NCBI GenBank assembly: GCA_030263455.1
Contig: SZOZ01000007.1
Coordinates: forward strand, 124,001-188,000
DNA length: 64,000 bases
Direction: 5' to 3'
Origin: Synechococcales cyanobacterium CNB
GTDB lineage: Bacteria > Planctomycetota > Phycisphaerae > Phycisphaerales > UBA1924
Below, in pieces: positions 1 through 7,997 of this stretch (position 1 is the stretch's first letter; the number at the start of each line of letters is the position of its first letter). A program made the position numbers and the translations under genes. The notes beneath the pieces were generated by a model. The model searched no databases, had not been told where the DNA came from, and worked only from the letters and a program-made list of their open reading frames with translations.

Positions 1-2
1 CC

Positions 3-1148
3 GGGCCGATCGACCCGCCCGCAGGCCCGGTCACCAGCACGATGAAGCCCCTCGACGTGGTCGAGCCTCGCATCCCGATCGGCCCCGCCACCACCCCAGG
101 CGACAACGACGCTTCGCCCAGCCTCTACAAGATCACCCAGCCAGGCTCGTACTACCTCCTCGGAAACGTCCAGGGTGTCAGCGGCAAGATCGGCGTCGAG
201 ATCGCCGCCTCCAACGTCACCATCGACCTCGCCGGCTTCACACTCCAGGGCGTCAACGGCTCAAACTCGGGCATCCTCGTAACCTCGCTCCAGTCGGGAA
301 TCACCATCCGGAACGGCACCGTCAACGGCTGGGGCGAGTCGGGCATCGACGCCACCAAATCCTCCGCCGCTCGCATCGAGTCCGTCACCGCGACGAACAA
401 CGGCGGGACCGGGATCACCACCAGCAATCTCGCTGTCATCACCGGGTGCATGGCGCGCCAGAACGCCTTCACCGGCATCTCCGCGGGCAGCGCCGTCACG
501 ATCAGGGACTGCGCCGCGGACGACAACGGTACTTCGGGCTTCTGGCTCGGCAGCGCCGCCACGCTCAACGGTTGCACGGCGCGGAACAACAACGCCTACG
601 GCTTCGAGCTGAACGACATCGCTTCCGCCAACAACTGCATCGCCACGCACAACAAGGCGACGGGATTCATCGCGGGCTACGGCTCCAACTATTCCTCCTG
701 CACGTCCGCGTACAACACCATCGACGGCTTCTGGTGCAACTTCGGCTCGATGGCCACCAACTGCTCCGCCTACCAGAACGGCCGCGACGGCTTCTACGTC
801 TCGTGCGGATCCGTCACCAACTCCCAGGCCACCATGAACCAGCGCGACGGCATCCGACTCGACATCGGCAACTCCACCGCCACGGGCAACACCTGCTTCC
901 AGAACGGCCTCGGGAACTCCGGCGCGGGCATCCGCGCCGTCGGTGCCTCATGCCGCATCGACTCCAACCAGGTCGTCTCCAACGCCTTCGGCATCCACGC
1001 CGCCCCGGACTGCATGGTCGTCCGAAACACCGCCCGCGGCAACACCACCAACTACTCCTTCCCCGTGGGGAGCGAGTACGGCCAGATCATCACCAACCCC
1101 GGCAGCGGCTTCAGTTCCACCAACCCCTGGGCGAACTTCGCGTACTGA
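3..1148 (+). CDS. Right-handed beta-helix repeat protein, 5' partial
   Basis: The reading frame is open to the left edge of the window, so the N-terminus and signal peptide are missing; 381 residues are visible. Upstream of the first ATG (base 42) the frame already reads GPIDPPAGPVTSTMKPL, which flows into SYYLLGNV, so 42 is not the true start. Most of the rest is a run of short, Asn/Thr/Gly/Cys-rich repeats of about 22 residues (patterns such as NGTVNGWGESGI and NCIATHNKATGF), the signature of a parallel beta-helix of the NosD/pectate-lyase fold. No catalytic site could be assigned. The protein is probably extracytoplasmic. It ends 32 bases before the next gene on the same strand, so the two may be cotranscribed. 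Confidence 0.8.
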   Translation, partial: GPIDPPAGPVTSTMKPLDVVEPRIPIGPATTPGDNDASPSLYKITQPGSYYLLGNVQGVSGKIGVEIAASNVTIDLAGFTLQGVNGSNSGILVTSLQSGITIRNGTVNGWGESGIDATKSSAARIESVTATNNGGTGITTSNLAVITGCMARQNAFTGISAGSAVTIRDCAADDNGTSGFWLGSAATLNGCTARNNNAYGFELNDIASANNCIATHNKATGFIAGYGSNYSSCTSAYNTIDGFWCNFGSMATNCSAYQNGRDGFYVSCGSVTNSQATMNQRDGIRLDIGNSTATGNTCFQNGLGNSGAGIRAVGASCRIDSNQVVSNAFGIHAAPDCMVVRNTARGNTTNYSFPVGSEYGQIITNPGSGFSSTNPWANFAY

Positions 1149-1180
1149 ACCGCGACCGCACCCGAACGCAGGAGCTCCCC

Positions 1181-1852
1181 ATGAGCACTCGCACGAAGCG
1201 CTCTCTCCCGGCAGCCGCACTCGCCGCCGCAGCGCTCGCCTCACCCGCTCTCGCCCAGACCAGCAACGTCTCACCCATCCACAAGTGGTCCTGGTGCGAG
1301 AACGCCGGCTGGATGAACTGGCGCGACGCCGGCTCCCCCACCGCCTCGCAGGGCGCAAAGGTCCACGCCACCTTCCTCTCCGGATTCGTCTGGAGCGAGA
1401 ACCTCGGCTGGATCAACCTCGGCGACGGCACCCCAGGGCTCGGCGACCGCTACGCCAACACCCACGGCACGGACTTCGGCGTCAACATCACGCCCGACGG
1501 CTCACTCGACGGACTTGCCTGGGCCGAGAACGCAGGCTGGATCAACTTCAACACCAAGCCCACCCTCCTCGTCCACAACCAGCACGCCCGACTCGACTCC
1601 GCCGCAGGGCGCTTCCGCGGCTACGCCTGGGCGGAGAATGTCGGCTGGATCAACCTTGACGACGACGAGCACTACGTCGCCGTCATCTGCGCCGCCGACT
1701 GGAACGCCGACGGCCCCGTCAACACCCTCGACTTCATCGCCTTCCTCAACGACTGGGCAGCCAAGGAACCACGCGCCGACGTCAACGGCGACGGCACGAT
1801 CAACACCCTCGACTTCATCGCCTTCCTCAACCTCTGGGCCGCCGGCTGCTGA
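1181..1852 (+). CDS. GC-type dockerin domain-anchored secreted protein
   Basis: 223 residues, starting at an ATG with CAGGAG 6-7 bases upstream. Residues 1-26 are a clear signal peptide (basic MSTRTKR, an Ala-rich core, cleavage near ALA-QT). The middle has four repeats around W(A/S)ENxGWxN(L/F/W), a short tryptophan-rich repeat of unknown function. The C-terminal 50 residues hold two dockerin-type calcium loops (DWNADGPVNTLDFIAFLN and DVNGDGTINTLDFIAFLN) and end in WAAGC. This tail is common in Phycisphaerales exported proteins and is presumed to be an anchoring or sorting module. The gene at 33276 has the same tail. The ligand and role of the repeat region are unknown. Confidence 0.8.
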   Translation: MSTRTKRSLPAAALAAAALASPALAQTSNVSPIHKWSWCENAGWMNWRDAGSPTASQGAKVHATFLSGFVWSENLGWINLGDGTPGLGDRYANTHGTDFGVNITPDGSLDGLAWAENAGWINFNTKPTLLVHNQHARLDSAAGRFRGYAWAENVGWINLDDDEHYVAVICAADWNADGPVNTLDFIAFLNDWAAKEPRADVNGDGTINTLDFIAFLNLWAAGC

Positions 1853-1902
1853 CGACACTCGCCGTGAACCCCGCGCCCCGACGAGTCTGGAGAGGGGTAA
1901 GC

Positions 1903-1929
1903 GAGGCCCGGAGGCCCACTCCGGGCCTC
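1903..1929. terminator. Bidirectional hairpin terminator
   Basis: An 11-base-pair perfect stem (GAGGCCCGGAG pairing with CTCCGGGCCTC) with a 5-base loop lies between the convergent ends of the dockerin gene and lexA. No long T tract follows on either side, so it may act as a strong stem or a Rho-assisted stop for both transcripts. Confidence 0.6.
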
Positions 1930-1965
1930 CGCTGTTGCCGGGACACGGCGACGACGCCGGAGCCG

Positions 1966-2577
1966 TCAGTAGCGGCGGACGACGCCGCGCACGATCCCCT
2001 GCACCTGGCAGTGCTTGACGCGGATCGGCTCGAACTGCGGGTTGGCGGGCTGGAGCCGGACGTGGTCGGACTCCTTGTAGAACGTCTTGAGCGTGGTCGA
2101 ACCGTCGGGCAGAAGCGCAACGACACGATCGCCATTCGAGGCCGTGTCGCGCCGTTCGATGAGAACGTAATCGCCGTCGAGGATGCCCTCGTCGCGCATG
2201 CTGTCGCCCTCGACCTTGAGCGCGAAGGTGGAGCCGGTGCGCGAGGCCTGGCAGAGCAGGTCGCCGAGGTCCACCTCATCGATGTCGGGGACTTTCTCGA
2301 TCGGGTACCCCGCCGCGATCTTCCCCACGAGCGGGAAGCGGAGCGGCCTCGCCTCGTCCGGCACCGCGATGCCGTCAGCGATCGACAAAGAGCGTGCCTT
2401 GTTGGGTTCGCGCACGAGCGCACCCTTCTTGATGAGCGCCTCGACGTGCTCGAAGACCGTGACCTTGCTGACGCCGATCTCGTCGGCGAGCTCCTGCATG
2501 GTCGGGGAATAGCCATGCCGGATGCGCCAGTCGCGGATCAGCTGCAGGATGCGGAGTTGCTTGGGCGTGAGATTCAT
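1966..2577 (-). CDS. lexA: LexA repressor
   Basis: 203 residues, the usual LexA length. The N-terminal winged helix (residues 1-65, LTPKQLRILQLIRDW, GYSPTMQELADEIGVSKVT) binds SOS operators. The C-terminal S24 peptidase domain has the self-cleavage bond Ala89-Gly90 (KIAAGYP), nucleophile Ser126 (GDSM) and general base Lys164 (TTLKTF). RecA-stimulated autocleavage is expected to derepress the DNA-damage regulon. The start is fixed by GGAGG 9 bases upstream of the ATG. A sigma-70-like promoter lies about 550 bases upstream (3125-3153). I could not find a known type of LexA box near it, so autoregulation is not shown. Confidence 0.95.
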   Translation of the reverse strand: MNLTPKQLRILQLIRDWRIRHGYSPTMQELADEIGVSKVTVFEHVEALIKKGALVREPNKARSLSIADGIAVPDEARPLRFPLVGKIAAGYPIEKVPDIDEVDLGDLLCQASRTGSTFALKVEGDSMRDEGILDGDYVLIERRDTASNGDRVVALLPDGSTTLKTFYKESDHVRLQPANPQFEPIRVKHCQVQGIVRGVVRRY

Positions 2578-2929
2578 GGTTGTGGTCCTCCACCATGAGG
2601 GTGAGCCGGCGCGCGGCGCGCTCGACATCCGACGAACAGGAAACTTCCAGTCCCGCGCACGACGCGGCGCGGAACGACTCTGCCATCGAGCGGAGCAAGG
2701 CAGCCTGCAAACCGATCGCCGACGCCGCCGCCAGCAGAAGCCCGGATGCCGCAACCGGCGAACGCAAGGACTCGCTCGTGCAGGCGTCGCGCCGGATCAA
2801 GGTTCCCGAGCCGGTCGGGTCGGGCAGGTACTCGCACTGGAACTCCCCGCCCGGACCGAACCGGAGCAGCGGCGCGTTGCGACGCGGGTGGGTGACGGTC
2901 CAACGACGGGGTGCAAGCAGGTTCAGCAC
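2375..2929 (-). CDS. Doubtful ORF upstream of and overlapping lexA
   Basis: This frame starts with GTG (GGAG about 8 bases upstream) and has a strikingly high share of G/C at third codon positions from 2929 down to about base 2580. It encodes a hydrophobic stretch (SPVAASGLLLAAASAIGLQAAL). It then runs about 200 bases into lexA in another frame, where the coding character is lost. I recognise no family. It could be a real small membrane protein whose C-terminus is frame-disrupted near the lexA start, or only compositional chance. Without it, 2578-3294 holds only a promoter and no recognisable gene. Confidence 0.2.
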   Translation of the reverse strand: MLNLLAPRRWTVTHPRRNAPLLRFGPGGEFQCEYLPDPTGSGTLIRRDACTSESLRSPVAASGLLLAAASAIGLQAALLRSMAESFRAASCAGLEVSCSSDVERAARRLTLMVEDHNHESHAQATPHPAADPRLAHPAWLFPDHAGARRRDRRQQGHGLRARRGAHQEGCARARTQQGTLFVDR

Positions 2930-3124
2930 GGCACGGCTCCGCGGTACGCGGCGAGGGCGCCGCGCGCCCCTCCGGACGCGCCACGCCGAGATGACTGGGC
3001 CTCCGACCCGAATAAGGTGCCATGCCGGACTCCCCGACTGGCCTGCCGGACTCCGAACCGACAGCCCCAACAATCGACCGACAACCGGATCGGGCGAGAA
3101 AGTTTCCCGTCCGATGTTCGGTAC

Positions 3125-3153
3125 AAGATAGCCAATCAGGTTCCACACGGCAA
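3125..3153 (-). promoter_or_regulatory. Sigma-70-like promoter upstream of lexA
   Basis: On the minus strand TTGCCG (3153-3148) and TATCTT (3130-3125) are separated by exactly 17 bases, in a locally AT-richer patch between dprA and lexA. It would give a leader of about 540 bases for lexA, or serve the doubtful ORF in between. Confidence 0.45.
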
Positions 3154-3294
3154 GCACAAAATCGGAAGTCCCTGTCAGAACCGGTTGTGGGGCTGTCAGG
3201 GGGGTGCGGCCGTCGTTTCAGCAGGGTCCGAGAGCCGTTTCATGCAGCGCGGAAAGTGCGCTGGGCCTCCGAACCCGGGGTTGGGAAAGCGAGA

Positions 3295-4458
3295 TCAGGT
3301 CAGCCGTTCGAAACGGCTGCCCACGCGACGCACCCGCCCGGCGATCTCCAGCATCGTGAGTTCGACGCGAAGGTCCGCAGCCGACAGGTCCGTCAGGGCG
3401 ACGAGTTCGTCGGTCGAACGCGGCGTGCCCAGCGCACCGACGATCCGTTGCTGACGCTCGCTCAGGTTCGGCGCTGCCGCCGGCTCTGGCTCGAACAGGC
3501 CCGCCGCGGGGTCCGCAAAGCGCGGAGCATGGGTGCCCGCTGCGAGGTGGCGCGCCGCGGATTCGAGGGTAGCCACGACGTCCGCTGGGCCCGTGACCAG
3601 GGCCGCGCCGCCGCGCTTGATGAGGTCGTGCGAGCCGGCGCTCGCGGGCGAATCGACCCGCCCGGGCAGCGCCATGACCTCACGCCCCTGCTCCTCGGCG
3701 GCGTGCCGGGCCGTGATGAGCGCACCGCTCCCCTCCGCTGCCTCGATCACGAGCACGCCGAGACTCAGGCCCGAGATGATCCGGTTGCGGCCTGGGAAGT
3801 TCTCCGGCGTCGGCACGACGCTCATCGGCAGTTCAGACACGATCGCCCCGCGCCCGTCCGCGACCTTGTCGTACAGGGGAGCATTGTCGGGCGGATAGGC
3901 GTGCACCAGCCCGCACCCGAGCACAACGATCGTCCGGCCCCCCGAACGCAGTGCTCCCCGGTGCGCCGCCGAGTCAATCCCACGCGCGCCGCCGGATACA
4001 ACCGTCAGTCCGTTCGAGGCAAGAACGCCCGCGAATCGCTCGGCCTGCTCGACGCCGTACCCCGTGCAAGCCCGTGACCCGACGATCGCCACCGGAAAGG
4101 CGTCGGCGTCCGCCGACCGAAGCACCCCCCGCACATAGAGAACGGGCGGAGCGGCGGGGATGGCGGCGAGCAACGGCGGGTACCCGTCGTCCCCCAGAGC
4201 AAGCATCGAAACCGAATGCCGCTCGGCGAGTTCGAGTTCGCGCTCGGCGAGCGACGCGGATTCCCTGAGGCCACGCGCGATGATGGTGGAGGTGCCGGCG
4301 CCGATGCCCCGAACACGCTCGAGTTCGCGCGGCGAGGCGTGGAGGGCACGCTCGGCCGTGCCGAAGGTTTCGAGGAGGCGTGCAACGAGGACTGGGCCGA
4401 GGCCCGGCGTCATGGTGAGACGAAGGAGGTCGAAAAGCCGGGGTGAGACGGCGGGCAT
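3295..4458 (-). CDS. dprA: DNA-processing protein DprA
   Basis: 387 residues. DprA binds incoming single-stranded DNA and loads RecA during natural transformation. Seen here: an N-terminal helix-hairpin-helix/SAM-like region (TMTPGLGPVLVARLLETFG, RVRGIGAGTS); the Rossmann-like SMF core (VAIVGSRACTGYG, VVSGGARGIDSAAH, PENFPGRNRIISGLS); and a C-terminal winged helix ending RRVGSRFERLT. The ATG at 4458 is preferred over more upstream starts because a TACACT -10 element (4471-4466) lies 7 bases before it, predicting a leaderless transcript. comEC is also in this window, 55 kb away. Confidence 0.93.
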   Translation of the reverse strand: MPAVSPRLFDLLRLTMTPGLGPVLVARLLETFGTAERALHASPRELERVRGIGAGTSTIIARGLRESASLAERELELAERHSVSMLALGDDGYPPLLAAIPAAPPVLYVRGVLRSADADAFPVAIVGSRACTGYGVEQAERFAGVLASNGLTVVSGGARGIDSAAHRGALRSGGRTIVVLGCGLVHAYPPDNAPLYDKVADGRGAIVSELPMSVVPTPENFPGRNRIISGLSLGVLVIEAAEGSGALITARHAAEEQGREVMALPGRVDSPASAGSHDLIKRGGAALVTGPADVVATLESAARHLAAGTHAPRFADPAAGLFEPEPAAAPNLSERQQRIVGALGTPRSTDELVALTDLSAADLRVELTMLEIAGRVRRVGSRFERLT

Positions 4459-4550
4459 GGGGCGGAGTGTACAGACCGCCTTGCTCCCCACCAGCGGCCC
4501 CGCGCGACGATACACTCCCCCGGGCAGGCCAACGGACGGAGCCGAAGGCG

Positions 4551-5927
4551 ATGATCACCCCATTTCAGATCGTGCGTGCGTGGTGTGGCGGGGTCGCGGC
4601 TACGGCGCGACCGCGCGGAGCGGTGGCGGTCCAGGCCGTCGGCGTAGCGCTGCTGCTCTCGCTCGTGAGCGTGTCGTGCCAGACGACGCCGCGGGCGTCG
4701 AAGGCTGCGGCGGGCGTGGAGCCGGACGTGCGCGTGCGGATCGTGCGCGAAGCGCCGTCCGTGCGGATCGCGGGGCCGGCACAGGTCGCCGTGCGGACGG
4801 TCGGCTCCTTCGGCGAGTGGATCGGCACGACGCCTCTGGACCTGCGCGCCGAGGCGGGCGTGCTCGTCGCCAAGGACGCGGCAGGCGTGGAACGACGCTT
4901 CGATCAGGGCGCGCCGGTCGAGGTGCGAGCGGTCGTCCCGGCACGTACCGCCCGCGCCGCGGGTTCACGCCAGCCCACCGAGCCGGACCTGCTCGTGGAC
5001 AACCGGGCCTTTCCGGGCACGGTCGAAGTCCACCCCCGCACAGACGCGGGCGAAGGCGCGATCGACGTGATCAACGTGACCACCATCGAGTCCTACCTCC
5101 CCGGCGTGCTCACGGGGGAACTGCTCGACAACTGGCCGCTCGAAGCGTACAGGGCACAGGCGGTCGCGGCACGGAGTTACGCCCTGCACGAACGGGCACG
5201 GGCGCGCCTTCGCGGCCGCGCGTTCGACCTCGAAAACACGGCGCGGAACCAGGTCTTCGCGGGCCGGACCCAGCACGAGGCCGCGGTGCGCGCGGCGCGC
5301 GACACCCGCGGCGAGGCCCTCACCGTCGGCGGCGACGTCCTGCGCGCGTACTACTCCAGCACCTGCGGCGGACGGCCCATGGGAGCGGGTTCCATCTGGC
5401 CCACCAGCACGGGGTGGGAGTTCAACGGCGCGCCCCCGCTCCAGGTGGATGCGCCACGGGCGACCTTCTGCGAGTCATCGCAGGCGTACCGATGGCAGGT
5501 CACGCGCACCGTCGAGGATGTCTCCAAACGCATCGCGGCGTACGGAGCGGCGAACGGGCTGTCAATCAAGGCGCTCGGGAACGTCCGCTCGATCGTGCCC
5601 GTCGAGGTGAACGCGGCCGGCAGGCCCGTGCAGTTCACCATCGCGGACGACAAGGGCAAGACCTACAAACTCAACGCCGAGCACCTCCGGCAGGCACTGA
5701 ACCACCCCGCCGAGGGGCTGCCCGCCCCGGAACGCGCCGCACAGGCACGCTCGGGAGACGTCGAGTTCGAGATGCGTGCACGCGAGATCGTCATCCGCGG
5801 ACGCGGGTGGGGACACGGCGTCGGTGCCTGCCAGTTCTGCATGAACGGCATGGCTCGACGACACTGGGACTACGGACGGATGCTCGCTCACTTCTACCCC
5901 GGAGCACGCCTCGAGCGACTCTACTGA
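4551..5927 (+). CDS. SpoIID/LytB-domain lipoprotein
   Basis: 458 residues. A lipoprotein signal (hydrophobic run ending LVSVSC) puts the protein on the outer face of the cytoplasmic membrane. The SpoIID domain is recognised from INVTTIESYLPGVLTGEL, EAYRAQAVAARSYAL, YYSSTCGGRPMG and the C-terminal GRGWGHGVGACQFCMNGMA. Family members are lytic transglycosylases acting on denuded glycan (SpoIID) or amidase enhancers (LytB); here a role in cell-wall remodelling outside sporulation is inferred. The start at 4551 gives an ideal lipoprotein leader; GAAGG lies just upstream. A TACACT element at 4511-4516 may be its -10, divergent from dprA. Confidence 0.85.
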   Translation: MITPFQIVRAWCGGVAATARPRGAVAVQAVGVALLLSLVSVSCQTTPRASKAAAGVEPDVRVRIVREAPSVRIAGPAQVAVRTVGSFGEWIGTTPLDLRAEAGVLVAKDAAGVERRFDQGAPVEVRAVVPARTARAAGSRQPTEPDLLVDNRAFPGTVEVHPRTDAGEGAIDVINVTTIESYLPGVLTGELLDNWPLEAYRAQAVAARSYALHERARARLRGRAFDLENTARNQVFAGRTQHEAAVRAARDTRGEALTVGGDVLRAYYSSTCGGRPMGAGSIWPTSTGWEFNGAPPLQVDAPRATFCESSQAYRWQVTRTVEDVSKRIAAYGAANGLSIKALGNVRSIVPVEVNAAGRPVQFTIADDKGKTYKLNAEHLRQALNHPAEGLPAPERAAQARSGDVEFEMRAREIVIRGRGWGHGVGACQFCMNGMARRHWDYGRMLAHFYPGARLERLY

Positions 5928-5940
5928 GTGCTGCTCATGC

Positions 5941-6081
5941 GGAGGCGCGGAGGGAAAGAGGAAGTCTCAGCGATGGCGCCTGCAATGCCGCAACCCAGGT
6001 CCCCGGACGAGAGGCCGTGGACTCGTCACACGCGAGACGACCGTCCCACCCGCTCTGTCAATCTTTCCCCTCCGCGTCTCC
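5941..6081. repeat. Long-range inverted repeat between convergent genes
   Basis: The sequence at 5941-5958 (GGAGGCGCGGAGGGAAAG) is repeated almost exactly in inverse orientation at 6063-6081 (one substitution, one extra base), enclosing about 104 bases. The region lies between the convergent SpoIID-like and lipoprotein genes and contains no coding sequence that I can support. It may be a small palindromic repeat element or a termination structure. Confidence 0.4.
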
Positions 6082-6106
6082 GCGCTCCCGCGTGAGACAG
6101 CCCCTC

Positions 6107-6481
6107 TCAGCGAACGACGTCCGTTCGCTCCAGCCGGTAGTAGATGAAGGTACGGTCGGTCGTCGAGAAGAGCAGCCTGCGCTGGCGGTCAAGGGTCGTG
6201 CGCGGCTCCTGCGGCCAGCCGTCGAGCGCCGTGCGCGGATGCGGCTCGCGCAGCGCGAGAGCCGAGTCGCGCCGCCTGCCGGCCTGCGCGAGATCCACCG
6301 GCGAAGCCTCGGCCACCACGCGACCGGGCAGGACGGCCTCCCAGGTGGGATTCGGCGCGGGCGCGGGGAGAGAGGCACGGCGCGCGGAAGAGGTGGACTC
6401 ACATCCCAGGCCGGCGGCGGCGACGCCGATCGCCAGGACCGCGGGCGCGATGGGGACGCTTCTCTTCCTCACACCCGCCAT
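6107..6481 (-). CDS. Small putative lipoprotein, unknown function
   Basis: 124 residues starting MAGVRKRS, with a hydrophobic segment and a lipobox-like AAAGLGC around residue 24. The rest (PGRVVAEASPVDLAQAGR, LDRQRRLLFSTTDRTFIYYRLERTD) matches no family I know. It is convergent with the SpoIID-like gene and divergent from the Topo VI A homologue. The start is chosen for the signal peptide; upstream extension to 6622 adds an unlikely sequence. Confidence 0.55.
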   Translation of the reverse strand: MAGVRKRSVPIAPAVLAIGVAAAGLGCESTSSARRASLPAPAPNPTWEAVLPGRVVAEASPVDLAQAGRRRDSALALREPHPRTALDGWPQEPRTTLDRQRRLLFSTTDRTFIYYRLERTDVVR

Positions 6482-6696
6482 GGTACAAGCGGCGTGCCGC
6501 GGATCGAAGGGGATTCGCGGGCAATGTGACGGGGTCGCGGCGGCCAGCGTGTTGACGCGGGGCAACGCCGTGGCGTGGGGACAACACAAAACGGGGGTGA
6601 GGCGGCCCGGGATCCGTATCATGCGTCAAGTCGATGCCGATCGCGGAAGAAGAGGGGCGCAGTGGGGTACGTCTCGACGGCAAGGATGCGATGACC

Positions 6697-7902
6697 ATGG
6701 CGAAGAAGACGACGGGAACGAAAGCGAGTTCGGGAGGCCGGGGAGAAGCGCTCCCTGACGGTCGCGGCTCGTCCGGAGGGCGCACGCCGGCCGGGAAACG
6801 CCGATCGACGCGCGGCGGCGACGGAACGCTCGAAAAGATCGGCGCGCTCGCTCGGAGCGTCGCACAGGCAGCGCACGCCGGCGAGGCGCCGACGATCGAG
6901 GTGCCGACGCGCGCGAAGTCAAACACGACGTGGGACCGCGAGAACGGCATCCTGCGGATGGGCGACGCCACACAGACCCGCGAACTCTTCAACCTGAATC
7001 AAGCGAAGGTGTTTATGCAGGTGGTGCTGCAGGCCGCGGGGATCAAGGGCCTGCTGGAAGAGGGCAAGACCGCGAGCCTGCGAGCGATGTTCTACAGGGG
7101 GCTGCACACGATCCCAGGGACGAAGGAAAAAACATTCGCTGACCAGAGCGAGAGCGACGCCGCGCTCGAAGACCTGGAGGTCACCCTGGGTTCGCTGCGT
7201 GAGGAGCTGCACGTCTTCGCGGACGTGCGCGGCTCGCTGGTCGGGAACATCACGTTCGTAGACACTGGAGACGAGATCGACGGGCGGAGGATGGGGTCCG
7301 GGGGCTATTCGATCCCGAGCATCGTCGAGCCGGACGTCATCCAGTTCAAGCGGTGCGACGCGAAGTTCGTGCTGCACGTCGAAAAGGCGACGGTGTGGCG
7401 ACGGTTCAACGAGGATCGGTTCTGGGAGACGCACAACTGCATCCTCACGCACGGGGCGGGACAGCCGCCGCGAGGAGTCCGGAGGCTTCTGCGTCGATTC
7501 CATGAGGAGTTGAATCTGCCCGTCTATTGCCTCCTCGACTGCGACCCCTGGGGACACTACATCTACAGCGTCATCAAGCAAGGCTCCATCTCCCTCGCCT
7601 TCGAGAGCGAGCGGCTCGCCATCCCGCAGGCGAAGTTCCTTGGCCTCCGCGCGATCGACTACCAACGCTGCGGACTCTCCGACGACGTCCAGATCGCGCT
7701 CAACGAAAAGGACGTCGCACGCGCGAAGCAGATCGCCGCCTACCCCTGGTTCAAGGACAAGCCCGCCTGGCGAAGGGAGATCGACCAACTCCTCCGCAAC
7801 GGCTTCAAGATGGAGGTCGAATCGCTCATCACAAAGGACATCAGCTACGTGACCGAGACCTACGTCCCGGAACGGCTGAAGGCCAAGGACTGGCTGGATT
7901 GA
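6697..7902 (+). CDS. DNA topoisomerase VI subunit A-like (Spo11/Top6A family)
   Basis: 401 residues. The first 70 are low-complexity, basic and Gly/Ser-rich. The core matches the Spo11/Top6A fold: catalytic Tyr133 in SLRAMFYRGLH within the winged-helix domain, a Toprim glutamate in VEKATVWRRF (Glu229) and the Asp pair in LLDCDPWGHYIYS (Asp281, Asp283) for Mg2+. In archaea this subunit cleaves DNA as an A2B2 complex with the GHKL ATPase Top6B. No B subunit is present in the window, so the protein is orphan here. ATG 6691 and an upstream ATG at 6634, 11 bases after a TATCAT element, are alternative starts; AAGGA at 6682-6686 favours 6691/6697. Part of the N-terminus is encoded by a dispersed repeat (6749-6772). 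Confidence 0.85.
   Translation: MAKKTTGTKASSGGRGEALPDGRGSSGGRTPAGKRRSTRGGDGTLEKIGALARSVAQAAHAGEAPTIEVPTRAKSNTTWDRENGILRMGDATQTRELFNLNQAKVFMQVVLQAAGIKGLLEEGKTASLRAMFYRGLHTIPGTKEKTFADQSESDAALEDLEVTLGSLREELHVFADVRGSLVGNITFVDTGDEIDGRRMGSGGYSIPSIVEPDVIQFKRCDAKFVLHVEKATVWRRFNEDRFWETHNCILTHGAGQPPRGVRRLLRRFHEELNLPVYCLLDCDPWGHYIYSVIKQGSISLAFESERLAIPQAKFLGLRAIDYQRCGLSDDVQIALNEKDVARAKQIAAYPWFKDKPAWRREIDQLLRNGFKMEVESLITKDISYVTETYVPERLKAKDWLD
6749..6772 (+). repeat. Dispersed 24-base repeat, copy 1 (inside coding sequence)
   Basis: The 24-base sequence beginning CGCTCCCTG and ending CGGTCGCGGCTCGT recurs at 49701-49724 with one mismatch. Here it is read as ALPDGRGS in the disordered N-terminus of the Topo VI A homologue, so the repeat seems to have landed in a tolerant coding region. 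Confidence 0.6.
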
Positions 7903-7997
7903 CGGCAGCTCGGCACCGGGCACGCTGCACGAGTCCTCGCGCGGGATAGCATTGCCCCCTTTCGAGAGCTGATCGCCGGAACCCAGGGGCGCAAGGC

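Noticed and set aside
2578-3294. A classical LexA operator upstream of lexA
   Set aside because: No GAACnnnnGTTC, CTG-N10-CAG or similar palindrome was found. The planctomycete motif is unknown to me.
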